Positions 36,881-47,110 of a stretch of 64,000 nucleotides of DNA are shown here, piece by piece. The first letter of the stretch is position 1. Every line of letters starts with the position of its first letter. A program made the position numbers and the translations under genes. Origin of the DNA: Puffinus mauretanicus (lineage: Eukaryota > Chordata > Aves > Procellariiformes > Procellariidae); the NCBI GenBank assembly GCA_023333565.1, contig JAJKFH010003627.1:8723501-8787500 (forward strand), written 5' to 3'. Below the pieces are notes generated by a model. That model worked only from the letters and a program-made list of their open reading frames with translations, did no database searches and had not been told where the DNA came from.

Positions 36881-39800
36881 GGGTGAGAGGTGTGGATGTC
36901 GGGTTCGCGCCCCGCTCCCGGCAGGTCGCGGCCGGCCCGGGCCTGGCGCCGCCGGCGCTGCCTCCCTCGCAGCCCAGCGGCCGCACCTGGACCCGCCCGG
37001 GTCCGACGTACCTCCTTCCCAGCTCCGGACGGAGAGCCCGCTGCAGGCGGGGTCTCGCTCCCGCGCCAGGAGGTGGCAGCACAGCCGAGCTCGGCCCGGT
37101 CCCGCGGCCGGGGGTCGCCTCGTGTGCGGGAGCAGGGGGCTGCAGGGCGCCCGGGGCCTTCCAGGGTGCTCCCACCTTCCCCCCCTAGTTGCCCGAAGTG
37201 ACAAGCTGGCGGTGCCCGTTCCCCCGGGACCTTGGCGGAGGGTCGCTGAGCTCTGCCTCGGCCGGGGACATGGGGGCTGTGGGGCAGGCCGCCCCCACCC
37301 CACCGCTCACCTGGCACGATGGCGGAGGGCAGCTCAGTGGCAGTGCCCTGCTCTCCCCAGGATCTCGGGGCTGACCCCGGTTCCCCGCAGAGCTCGTAAG
37401 AAGTTTTCCCATCTCCTCGCTAGGTCCCGAGGCGCTCGCTCGTGGCTGTCGCACCCTCCCGCTCTCCCCGCCAGCGGTGAGCCAGCCGTGCCAGGTGGCT
37501 GCCTGCCAGGCGGGCGCTGCACCATGTGGCACGTTCAGGCTGCCTGTCCCGGCTTCGTTTTACAAAGCGTACGTTCCTCGCCTTCGTGCTTGGCAAGGAA
37601 ATCCTCCCGAAGTGCTCCAGAGCCGCAGCGCTTACCTGAGGCCGCAGGCAGCCGGGAGTGAAAGTTTTATTAATAGGACTGTCCCGTTTCCTCTTCCCTG
37701 TGGGAGGAAAGAGGGGGTGGGAACGGGGAAGGGGGAGGAAACAGCGGTGTGGGGCCAGGAGAGACTTCAAGAAATCACCTTCCTGCTGCATCGAGGCAGG
37801 AGCAAGGCTGCCAGGTGGAGGTTTGTCCGAATAGAGATCCACGGCAATCTGCCAGCCACCTCAGCTAGCCCAGGAGAGGGGGTGCCCCCGGGGGGATCTC
37901 TTCTGTGCAGCTGCCCTGAGATGAGCCAAACCCCACTGTGCCGGGGTGACTCGGACACGCAGCCCCCCCAACGCCAGCCAGGCTGTGCTGGCATTGCCAC
38001 CATTCCCATCCCGCTGGCAATCTCTTCCCACGGAACTGGTGTGTCACCTCCGCACCAGGGCCCAGCATGCACCAGTGTGCCCCAACGGGAGCTGGTAACA
38101 CCCCTGGAGTGTCATCTGTTGTCCCCAGGAATCGTTTAACTCCTTTTCTGTCCCCTCCCATGCTGCCTGGATGGCTTTTAGGATCTCGGCCCTTCCTCCC
38201 ACAAGCACAGAGCCGGTCCTCAGGTTTCTCCTGTCCTGCCCATTTGCTCTCAGCTCTGCCACGTCCACCCAAGTCCTCTCCCCATCAGTGCGTGTGGCCG
38301 TTCCTAATCATTTCTAGCGTCTTTCCTCGCTCTCTTGCCACAGCTGGCCCGGAGGTGGTGCCACGCTCCCCCGAGGTGGGTCTGCAGAGGGAGACAGGAC
38401 CTAGCCAGCACTACCCTCCTCTGCCTTTGCTGACACTGTCACCCCTGCTCTGCCTGCCTGGCAAGCCTGGCACTGCTGCTCCGGGGAGAGCTTTGTAAGA
38501 CCAGAGAAAGAGGATCTCTCTCTTCACCCCTCACTCGCAGGTCGTTCACAGTCTGTTCACGTTGTTAAACAGCACTTAGAGAAAACACAGCCTGTCCTGA
38601 AATAAAATCCGGAGACAGGTGGCCATTCAGTGTCCTTGGGTTTTGATTATATCCCCCACTTTTAGGCCTGACCTGCTCAAGCCTAGCTTCCAGCCCTATC
38701 CCAGCAGGACTCAGCCCAAGCTCTGTCCTGGTGCAGGGCGATCAACTCACTCCTCTTCAACAAACTAAGCCCGCAGCACGTTTTGAGCTCCTCTCCCCAG
38801 GGTAGCAGCTTTTTAACCTCATGAAAGGTGGAGGTTGTGGGCAGCTGGGTTGTGTTATTTAGAGCCCGTCTCCCCTGCACCTCTGTGAGTGTGGGTGTCA
38901 CGGTGGGGCTGCATCCCACCAGGAGCTGTATGGACCTGCAAGCGAAACACATTAGCTGGGTGCTTCTGCTAACTTGATCAGCAGTGGCGCAATTAGCACT
39001 GCCTTCAAAGGGACCCAGAGATGTTGTTTCTGGGCAGCAGCCACTGCATCCCAGAGCTTGCACAGCCTTCGAAGAGCAAAGGGGCACAGCTGGAGACCCC
39101 AGTGCCATCCATGAGAGTCCTGCATAGGGAAACGTGCCCAGGTCTGTCGCCTCCCTGGAGCACTGGGGTCCTGCCTTGCCAGGGCAGAGGGAGAGCCCAG
39201 GGAATGCAGCGGGTTGGGGAAAGCCAGCAACGGTGGGGAGCCCAGTGCTCCTGTGCCCCTGGGCTTTGGCTTTTGTTGGACAGCAACAGCCAGCATCACT
39301 GTGCTGTCACTGCCACCCCATCACCCATCTCCTGCCATCCTACGGCACAGGGTGCCAACCCTGGGTGACCTCACTGCCACCCAGCAGCTGGGGGAGGGAT
39401 GGGTCCCCCCACATTTAGCCCTGACAGGAGGGTAACACTGGGCCACTCCTGGCCAGCTGCCTGCCCACCCCAGGGTCCTGGGGGAAAGATGCTCCTCGTG
39501 CCCTTTGCCTGTGCCCCGGCTGCCAGGCATGGCCATAGATGGCCCCAGGCCAGAGATGTGCGTGCCTCCAGCCCGGGGCTCAAGGTGTGTGTGTCTCCCG
39601 GCCTGGCACCAGCGGAGGAGGACAAGTGCAAACACTGCGGCCAGTGGGGTGGAAGGAGGTTATCTGGGGCCCGGCAGTGGAAAAACTCTCAGTGTGTGAT
39701 TAAGGCACGATAGCGCCAGGTGTGGGTCCAGGCAGGGCGAGCGAGCTGGGGAGTTATCGCTTCCCCGTGGGTTCAGGTGCCTGAAGCCAAATGTTTCCTA

Positions 39801-42800
39801 AGGGTGCGGTGACAGCCACAGCCCCGTTAGCACAGCGTCTGGCCCACCCCAAGCGGCAGGGACAGGCTGCTGGACCTTCCCCCAGTGGCAGGGATGGGAC
39901 ACTTCCTACCGCCCCGCCGAGAGGGGGGACACCAGCCCCGGGAGCATTCTTCGGCTGGGACGCCCCATCCCTGGGGACCCAAGCTCCCACCTTGCGTTGT
40001 GCCGAGGAAAGGTCTGTTTCACCCAAATAGCCCCTCCCCCTCCGGAGCACCCAGGCTGCGTCCCACCTCCAGCACCCAGATCCCCTCCCCAGCTCCATGC
40101 TGTCCCAGTGGACCACAGCAACCCCAGGGTCGAGCCCTGGGCAAGGAGCCCTCCCAGACCTGCAACCTCCCCTTCTCCCCACAGCCCCGTGTCCCCGGAC
40201 CAGCTCTGTGGGACCTGTTGGTTGCAGCACGGGGGATGCCCACAAGCTGGATCACCCCCAGAGGACAGAAACCCACCCAAGCTGCTCTTTCGCTCCCACT
40301 CCAGCCATGAAATCCCCGGGGCCCCGCTCCTGCTGGCAGGTGATTGCAGGGTGCCAGGCCATGTTGCGGCCGTGACTCACCCCTCTGCCGGGAGGTGTTT
40401 CTCCATGCCTCGCTCCTTCCCTTCCCCTCTTGCCTCCCTGCTGTGCCGGTTCGGCTGCACCCCAAACCACAGGGTTGAGCTTTAAGGTTTGCAGGGAGCT
40501 CAGGGACCTCTGCATCACCCATCACTGTGGCTCCCGGGGGCCTTTTTACCAGGAGGTGACCAAGGAGGGAAAGGAAAGCCAGGCTGGCCAGAGGAGGTAC
40601 GTCCCGGAGCAGGGTCTGCGTGGCCCTGGTGTGGGCACGGTGGCTTGGGCACCACGGCATTGCCCTGCCAGCCAACTTTCCCTCTGCACCATCCCTGCAG
40701 CAGCCCAGCGTGTGATCCAGGACACTGAGACCTGCCCCAGACTGGGCCAGCCACGGACCCAGGGGCTGTATGTGGGTAAATCAGCTCCTCAGGAACCAAC
40801 CTGGCTTCTCCGGAGCATCCCCCTCTCCTCTGGCACAGGACACACTGTTAATGCCACATCCTGCAAAGCAGGGTCCCACCCGGTTGACTGGCCCATTTTG
40901 GGTCCCTGTGTGCCCCTGCCAGGCTGGGGCAAAGTCCTTTCCAGCTGACCATGGGTACACGGACCGCAGGCAGGGATTGTGCCCCAGCCCTGCCTTCCTC
41001 AGCACTGCCGAGGATGTTTTCTTGCTGCCCTCATCGCTTTGTGGAGCAGGTTTTGCTGGGGACGGGACTGGGCTCCCTCCTCCAACGGAGAGTGCATCTT
41101 GGCCCAGACAATTGGAAGAGGGTGTTTTTTATTAACAACAAATTAACCGTAATTGCCATTTCCACTACCTCGCCCAGGCAAGGTTCCCGGCCATGCCGGT
41201 CCCTGAGACTGCCGTGCACCATCATGTGCCCAAAGGAGCACCTTGCCCCGGGCCGGGGGGAGCAAATTTGGAGCGGCTCTGCCCGGAGAAGGAGCCGAAG
41301 CGCCTTCCCCTGCTCTCGCCTCCGTGTAAGGCAGCGGCAGCAGAGCCGGGCCTCGCTCCCGCCCCAGCGCAGCGATGATGAAAGGCGAGGAAGAACTGGT
41401 TTGTGCTCTGATCTCAGAGCCGAACCTCAAAACAGCCGCGGACCGTCACTCTGGCTCCCAGGATGCTTAGGGAGGACAGGACAGTAGAGCCAGCCTTTCC
41501 AGTGGGACGGGATGGTTGGAGAAATTCATCGTTCCCCTGGAAATAAAAATAATAATCATAATAAAAACACAAAGCCAGAGATTACTTATACGCACACAAA
41601 CACGCAGGCACGCACTCTCTCCCCATCTGGCTTTGCCAGCCTGACTCATCGCTAATTCAAACAGCCCACACCTTTCCCTCTCCCTTTCCCTCCATGTGAC
41701 GTTTTGAACGAGTCTCCAGGGAAGAGGCAGCAGTTTTGCTCCGGCCACCCCGCGGGCATCGGGCCCTTGCCCTTGTGTACCGGGGGTCCCAGAAGCGAGA
41801 CACCCCCGGTACCCCATCACAGGTCACTTGTGTCCCAGCACGGTCACCCCCACGCAGGCACCTCTCAGAAAGTGGGGCAAGCAGAGGGTGGAGGCAGCTG
41901 TGGAAAGGACAAGTGATTGAGCCTGGTGGATCAGTGACACCTGTGGATGCAGTCCCATGCCCGGGCCCGCAGGCAGGACGCAACGTCCCAAGCTGCTGCC
42001 ACCCTGCCTGGAGACACCCACGCTGTTGTACCTGCTCAGGACAGACCCCAAGGCTGCGCACCGGTCCCCGGGACACTCAGCCTGACCCCAAAAGACTAGC
42101 CACCCCTCGGGGAGGCATCAGTCCCACTCTGCCATTCCCATCTCTTTTTCCAGCTCAACTCTCTGCAGCTGCAAGCAGGAAACGGGGAAGGAGCGGGATC
42201 AGCCCTGCCCAGCCCATGCTGGCAGCACAGCTACCTCCCATTTCTGCTTGCGGGGCGAGGAGCCCCAGGGCATCCCCCGGCCCTGGCCCGCTGCCGGGGG
42301 TTGCGGCAGCAAGCACGGGAGGAAGAAGCCACCGCCACCCTGGGCCAGGGCACCACACAGCCCGTACAGCACGCTCCCTGCGCTGCCAGCATGGTGTCAG
42401 GTCCGGACAAGCCCCGGCCTTCAGAGGGATGTGCGTGCATCACGGGTAATCAGAAGTGGGAGGGAGGGATGGAGCCAGACCTGCTTGCTGAGCTCAGGAC
42501 CTGCCAGCACGCTTGTGCTGAGTCACCACCTATTAACGCAGGGAAACCTCAGCACCTGAACCTCGCCAAGCTGCCGGGCCACCCCCGGGAGGACAGCAGG
42601 GACAGCACACGGGACCACTGACCTCCCCATTGTGACCACAAGGCCGGTGCCACAGAGCTCCTGCTGCAGGGGACAGCAGGACGGGACCGCTTGGGAAGCA
42701 GACAGGACCAGCAAGGCTCCTAGTAAGGTTTCAGCTGCCGTTCCCCTCAGCGGTGACTCACCGCAGGACCAGTCACGCCATCCCGATGCCACAATTGCCC

Positions 42801-43019
42801 CATCTGCAGATTAGGGAAACTGAGGCACGGGGAAGTGGGGTGACTCAAGAGCTGTTGCACAGGAGATGCTGCTCGGATGCCGAGGCTTGGGCGTTCCCCA
42901 TCGATCCTCCACAGCTAACTTAAGCAGAAATGAACATCGATATAAATATTTACTGACAAGCAAGCCCAGCCTCACCCTCTCCTCTTAGAAGAAAGCTTTA
43001 AAGTAAACTCTCCTGGCTC
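36881..43019. other. Intergenic region between DMAP1 promoter and KLF17 3' end
   Basis: About 6.1 kb. The first kilobase continues the CpG island and may start a divergent plus-strand RNA; an AATAAA lies at about 38,601. From 37.6 to 42.9 kb there are only GC-rich composition-driven frames. An AT-rich island at 41.50-41.72 kb and a MIR-like fragment at 42.80 kb stand out. No gene is supported. Confidence 0.7.
42796..42875 (-). repeat. MIR/L2-like ancient fragment
   Basis: The plus strand reads GCCCCATCTGCAGATTAGGG then AAACTGAGGCACGGGGAAG and GGTGACTCAAGAGCTG, the reversed MIR core pattern. It is the best MIR-like match in the window. Confidence 0.6.
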
Positions 43020-44218
43020 TTTCATGTTTACATCTTGTTTATTTATTATACAGCAGATCACAATATTTCAACAGTTTGCATATAAAGAAAAGTAACATTT
43101 CAGAGTGCGAGAGACCTAACGTGCCCAAGCAGAGAAATGTTAATTAACAATATACACAGACGGGAACAGTGCACTTCCCAAAGCCGAGACTCATCTGTGT
43201 TCCCAGCTGGAAGAAAAAAATATATTAAAAAAACAGAAACATTATATATTACTGCTTTGTTTAATTTACAACTTGCTTTGCAGAAGCTGCACATAAAAAG
43301 ACTCATTTTCTTTTGAGTTTTCTCTTTTTTTTTTTTTCCCTCTACGAAAGTTTCAAGTATAGCAGAGACCTGGGCATTCATAGCTGGACTCACTGTCCTT
43401 TACACACTAAATTTAAAAAAGCAGCATGGGGAAGGCAGCTGCAGCAGTACCTGGTGTCATCCTGAGGGGAAGAACAAGACAAATGAAAGCAGACGAGAGC
43501 CAGGAGAGCCATTTTAGGCTCCCAAGCAGAAAACTGTGGGAATGGCCAGGACCAGACTGCCCGGCGGGGTCCCAAGCTGGCGATGGGAGCGTCCCCGCTC
43601 CCTGTGCAAGGTGATGCTGCGCTGCCAACCCCTGCAAACCTTTATAGCCATGAGCCACAGTCAGGTCCCACCCTCGCCCCGTCCAGCCTGGGATGTTTGT
43701 TCTGACAGCCACAACCGAGAAGACCAGCAATCCACTTCCCAGCGCTGTGACCCACGCACCGAGCAGGCGCAGGTCTCCAGCCAAAACCTGGCCGGAATCA
43801 GCCACCACAGTCCCTGGAGCCAGGGGGGTGCCAAGATCAGAGGGGGAAGAAGGTTTTCAAGCTGATGCCAAATACAAGCCAGGAGCTTTGGGGACAGATC
43901 CCTGCTGCACCAGCCCCCCCACTTACCAGGTGCCTGGCTGGGGGGACCCTCCAGGTGTGGAGAGCTGAGTGGTGGTGCCTAGGCAGGGGCTGGAGACACT
44001 TCTTGCAGCTTTGCTCCCCATCTACACCCCAAAGCAGCCCTTCCCCACCACTCAGCTGGGCCCAGCTCTCACAGTGGGGGCAGGAGGAGAAAACTAGTTA
44101 TCAACTACAAGCGGAGAGGGCTGGGTGGCCGGGCTGCTCCCCATTGCCGTCCCCGGCCCAACGCTATTTACACTGTAAGCTGGCTCTGGGGACATCGAGT
44201 CCGGCCGCGGCCCGCCGC
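43020..44218 (-). other. KLF17: KLF17 3' UTR
   Basis: This follows the KLF17 stop and runs to overlapping AATAAA signals at 43,038-43,047. The distal 350 bases are AT-rich (including ATTAAA at 43,260-43,265 and several ATTTA-like pentamers), as in the unstable 3' UTRs of other KLF mRNAs. Confidence 0.7.
43038..43047 (-). terminator. KLF17: KLF17 polyadenylation signal (two overlapping AATAAA)
   Basis: The minus strand reads AATAAATAAA in AT-rich context, 1.2 kb past the stop codon. Confidence 0.7.
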
Positions 44219-44394
44219 TCACATGTGCCGCTTCATGTGGAGGGCGAGGTGGTCGGAGCGGGAGAAAGCCCGCTCGCAGAGGTGGCACTGGAAGGGCCGG
44301 TGCCCCGTGTGCTTGCGGTAGTGGCGGGTCAGCTCATCAGAGCGGGCAAATTTCCAGCCACAGCCTTCCCAGGTGCAGTGGTAGGGCTTCTCAC
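44219..44394 (-). CDS. KLF17: KLF17 exon 3: zinc fingers 2 and 3
   Basis: Encodes residues 358-415: [20 protein letters not shown], then fingers ending [10 protein letters not shown] and TGA. Acceptor CTGCAG; completes the Gly codon of the TGEKP linker. Confidence 0.96.
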
Positions 44395-46576
44395 CTGCAG
44401 AGGAGAGGGAGTGTCAGTGGGCTTGGAGGCCCCCATCCTCCCTATGCCTTCACCCCGGTACTCCCCTGCCCAGCACCCCCTTTTCAGGAGGGATCTCTGC
44501 CCACCACCACTAGTAGAGGGGAGCCCCGCTGTGTACTCATCTCCTGCGCACCTCTGTCTGACCCACTTTTCCATTTGTCCCCTATCTTCCTGCCCTTCCT
44601 CATGTGCTCCGCTGTCCCATGTGCCCTGCATGGGGGTTGTCCTCTGGGCACCCCTGCTCCACTTCAAACTGTGGGTGCTCCCCTGTCCAGCCCTGCTGTG
44701 GGGCCACACCATGTGCCCTGTCCCAGCTCTGCTGGGAGGTCTCACCATACACTCCCAGTCTGTCTCCCCACTCCATTTGCCATGGGGGGGCTTCTCCATG
44801 TGCCCCCAGGCCCTGCCCCTTCAGGCACCCCTGGGCCCCGAGACCAGGGCGGGGTGTTATGGGGGTGGTCTCACTGTGTGCCTTGGTCCCCGTGTGCCCC
44901 TGCCCGGCCCCACCACGGGGGTCCTTCTGAGCGCTCCCAGGGACATCCCCACTTGCACCCTGCCCCACGCAGGACCCCTCCGTGCAGCCCTGTGCCGGCT
45001 GCGGGGTCTCTCTGTGTGTCCCCACCTGGCTCCACCACGGGGACGTTCCGTGCGCCCCCGGACTGACGGCGGGGGGTCTTCTCCGTACGCCCCCGGTGCC
45101 ACCTCCCCCGGCGCCCCTCCACACCTCCGGGAACCACGCCGGAGCGGGCTCGCGGGTCTCGCCGTGTGCTCCGGTCCCCCCACCCGGGACCCTCTGCGCA
45201 TCCCCCCCCCGCGTGGCCGCCCTCCCCGGCGCGCCCTTACCCGTGTGGGTCCGCATGTGCGCCTTGAGGTGGGAGCTCTTGGTGTAGGTCTTGCCGCAGC
45301 CCGGGTATTCACAGTTGTGCGTGGCCGTCCGCTTGCGCGCCCACGAGCGGCGGCCGCGCTTGGGCTTGCAGTCCTCGGGAGGGGCCCCGGCCGGGAAGTA
45401 CTCCAGCACCGGGGAGTTGGGCGGCGTGACCAGCAGCCCGGGCAGCCCCGCCGGGCCCGGCCCCGGCCCCTTCAGGGGTTCCCTGAAAACACTGAAGTGT
45501 CCATGAAACTGCGGCGGCGGCGGCTGTGGGGCGAAGTGGGGCGCGTAGCGGTGCGGGGCCACGGCGTAGTGGGGCGGCAGGTCGGCCAGGAGGTGTGGGT
45601 CGGCGCCGGGCAGCGGCTCCTCGGGGGGCCCCAGGCGGCCGTGGGTGAAGCCCGGGTAGGGCAGCGGCGGCCCCGGCACCGGTCCCGGCCCGGGACCCGG
45701 CGCCACGCGTGGCTTGTGCTCGCCGCCGCCCGGCCCCAGGTAATCGGCGGCGGGCAGCCCCAGCATGCAGGCGCGCTCCTCCGGCTGCTCCTTCTTGATG
45801 CGGGGCCCGAAGGGCTGCGCGGGGTCCAGAGGCAGCGGGCGGGCCAGGGCCGGGTGCAGGGGCGGGTGGTGATGGGGGTGGTGGTGAGGGCCGCCGGGCA
45901 CCCGCAGCTCCGTGTACTCCCTCCGCTGCAGGTCACAGTGGCCGGGCAGGTCCGGGGTGAGCAGCTCGGCCACGTAGCTGTGGCCCTGGCCCTCGGGGTA
46001 AGGCGCCGGGAACTTGCCCGGCGTGGGGTAGGAGCCGTCGCTGTCGTAGGTGGTGCCGCAGCTCTCTGGGGTCTCGGGCAGGGGGTAGTTGGGGCCGGGG
46101 CCGGGCGGCCCCTGCCCGCCGCTGCTGGTGTGCGCCAGGATGAAGTCCAAGTCCACGAACTTGCCCAAGTCGTCCTCCTCCCGCTTGACGGCGGCGGCGC
46201 CGTCTTGCTGCAGCATCCTCTGCGGGGAAGAGAGGCGTCAGGACCGGCGGGGCGACGGCTGCGGCGGCGCCCGCCGCTCGGGCACCGCGGTACGCGCCTC
46301 CCGCTCGGGGCGGCGGCTCCCCCCAACCCGTCCGACGGGTCGGCACCGCTCCGGCTGCACCGCCCCCGGGGCGCCCTCCGACGGCGGAAGAGGGGCCGCC
46401 CCCACCAGCCGGGCTGAGCCCCAGCCTGGGACGCTCTGTCCCGTACCCCCCTTGCCGCCCCCTCCCCGGTGCCCGGTGCTTACGTGGAGCATGTCTGCGG
46501 GCCGCTCCTCCAGCGGCAGCAGGTTGGCGAAAGTGGAGATGGAGGGCAGGGTGCTCTCGTCCACGGCCGCCGCCAT
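44219..46576 (-). CDS. KLF17: KLF17 (Neptune/klf4b type) Krueppel-like zinc-finger transcription factor, 415 aa
   Basis: Three coding exons (46576-46484, 46219-45241, 44394-44219; 1,248 nt, all GT-AG, frame intact). Nuclear factor expected to bind CACCC/GGGTG boxes. The N-terminus has LPSISTFA (10-17), as in KLF1/2/4. An acidic activation motif [14 protein letters not shown] is at 48-61, [10 protein letters not shown] at 113-122, and [13 protein letters not shown] at 293-305. Possible SUMO sites are VKRE (K43) and IKKE (K173). A basic [16 protein letters not shown], is at 316-328. Three C2H2 fingers occupy 334-356, 364-386 and 394-414, with contact helices [14 protein letters not shown] and RSDHLAL. 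The start has a strong Kozak context (CGCCATGG). Position next to DMAP1 on the same strand matches human KLF17, so it is not KLF2 or KLF4 despite its similarity to them. Fish and frog orthologues act in primitive blood and hatching gland. Confidence 0.93.
44395..45240 (-). repeat. KLF17: KLF17 intron 2: degenerate GC-rich minisatellite
   Basis: 846-bp intron. About 44.63-45.20 kb is made of imperfect repeats in which GGGGCACACGGAGAGACC-like blocks recur every 60-100 bases. Read in frame from exon 2, the intron stays open to a stop at 44,600 and encodes variants of GAHGET ([33 protein letters not shown]). Confidence 0.75.
45241..46219 (-). CDS. KLF17: KLF17 exon 2: activation region, NLS and zinc finger 1
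   Basis: Encodes residues 32-357, starting [20 protein letters not shown] and ending in finger 1 ([20 protein letters not shown]). Acceptor CCGCAG, donor ACACGG|GTAAGG. His-Pro and Pro-Gly rich tracts lie at 143-154 and 200-215. Confidence 0.95.
46220..46483 (-). other. KLF17: KLF17 intron 1
   Basis: 264 bases, GC-rich, phase 0. Confidence 0.9.
46484..46576 (-). CDS. KLF17: KLF17 exon 1 coding part
   Basis: 31 codons: [20 protein letters not shown] then [11 protein letters not shown]. Donor CAC|GTAAGC. An in-frame upstream ATG exists at about 46,640, but it lacks conservation signals, so the internal start is preferred. Confidence 0.9.
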
Positions 46577-46641
46577 GGCGGGCCGGGCGGGGGAACCGGG
46601 GCCGGGGCGGGCTGGGGGAGCGCGGTGCGCGGAGCCCGGCA

Positions 46642-46663
46642 CCGCTCCGCTCCGCTCCGCTCC
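46642..46663. repeat. CCGCT pentanucleotide repeat in KLF17 leader
   Basis: About four tandem CCGCT units just upstream of the start codon. Confidence 0.85.
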
Positions 46664-46679
46664 CCGCGGCGGCGGCAGC

Positions 46680-46810
46680 GCTGCTCTGCGCCGCCCCGCG
46701 CCCCTAAGCTGTTAACAGCATGGCTGCGCCCCTATTGGCCCGGACTCATTGATATTCACCGCCGCCGCCTCTCATTGGCTCTCCGTCCCCCGAGCCACGC
46801 CCCCTCTCAT
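46680..46810 (-). promoter_or_regulatory. KLF17: KLF17 core promoter
   Basis: TATA-less. On the minus strand it has two CCAAT boxes (46,734-46,738 and 46,774-46,778) and a GC/CACCC-type box GGGGGCGTGG (46,795-46,804) that a KLF or SP factor could bind, allowing self-regulation. A GTTAAC element is at about 46,710. Confidence 0.65.
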
Positions 46811-46919
46811 GGGGCCGCCCCTGCGGGCGGGGGTCGGCGGCCGCCCTTGCCCCGACGGCGCTCCGCCGCCCGCCTGCCCGCGCGGCCGGGACGGGGCAGC
46901 GTGGCAGGGGTCCCCGCTC

Positions 46920-47110
46920 CCTGCCCCACGGAGGGAGAAGGGGCAGGGGTGCCGGTGTAGATCGCAAAGCCCTCCTGCCCGTCCCCACGACCTGAGTGGG
47001 GCAGCGGTGCCCAGATGCCTTGCCCCACAATGCGAGCGGGGAGGCGGGCTGTAGATCGCAGAGCCGGGGGTCCCCCGGCACCCTGCCCCGAGTGGGGCGG
47101 GGGCAATGGT
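46920..47110. repeat. Diverged tandem duplication (about 95-120-bp unit)
   Basis: TGTAGATCGCA followed by AGCC occurs near 46,958 and again near 47,050, each within similar GCCCCAC...GAG...GGGG context and followed by GAGTGGGGC. Confidence 0.6.

Larger units (their letters stand above)
45170..46900. other. KLF17: CpG island over KLF17 exons 1-2 and promoter
   Basis: Very GC-rich with frequent CG dinucleotides, covering exon 2, intron 1, exon 1 and the promoter. Confidence 0.8.

Noticed and set aside
36702..37661. 319-codon plus-strand frame leaving the DMAP1 CpG island
   Set aside because: CpG-island composition produces stop-poor frames on every strand; no conserved motif. At most part of a divergent non-coding RNA.
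43865..46417. 850-codon open frame on the plus strand across KLF17
   Set aside because: It is antisense to all three KLF17 exons and both introns. The lack of stops follows from the high GC content, and the translation has no recognisable domain.
44219..46576. Assignment as KLF2 or KLF4
   Set aside because: Fingers resemble both, but the N-terminal half differs and the gene sits beside DMAP1, the KLF17 location. KLF2 and KLF4 belong to other neighbourhoods.
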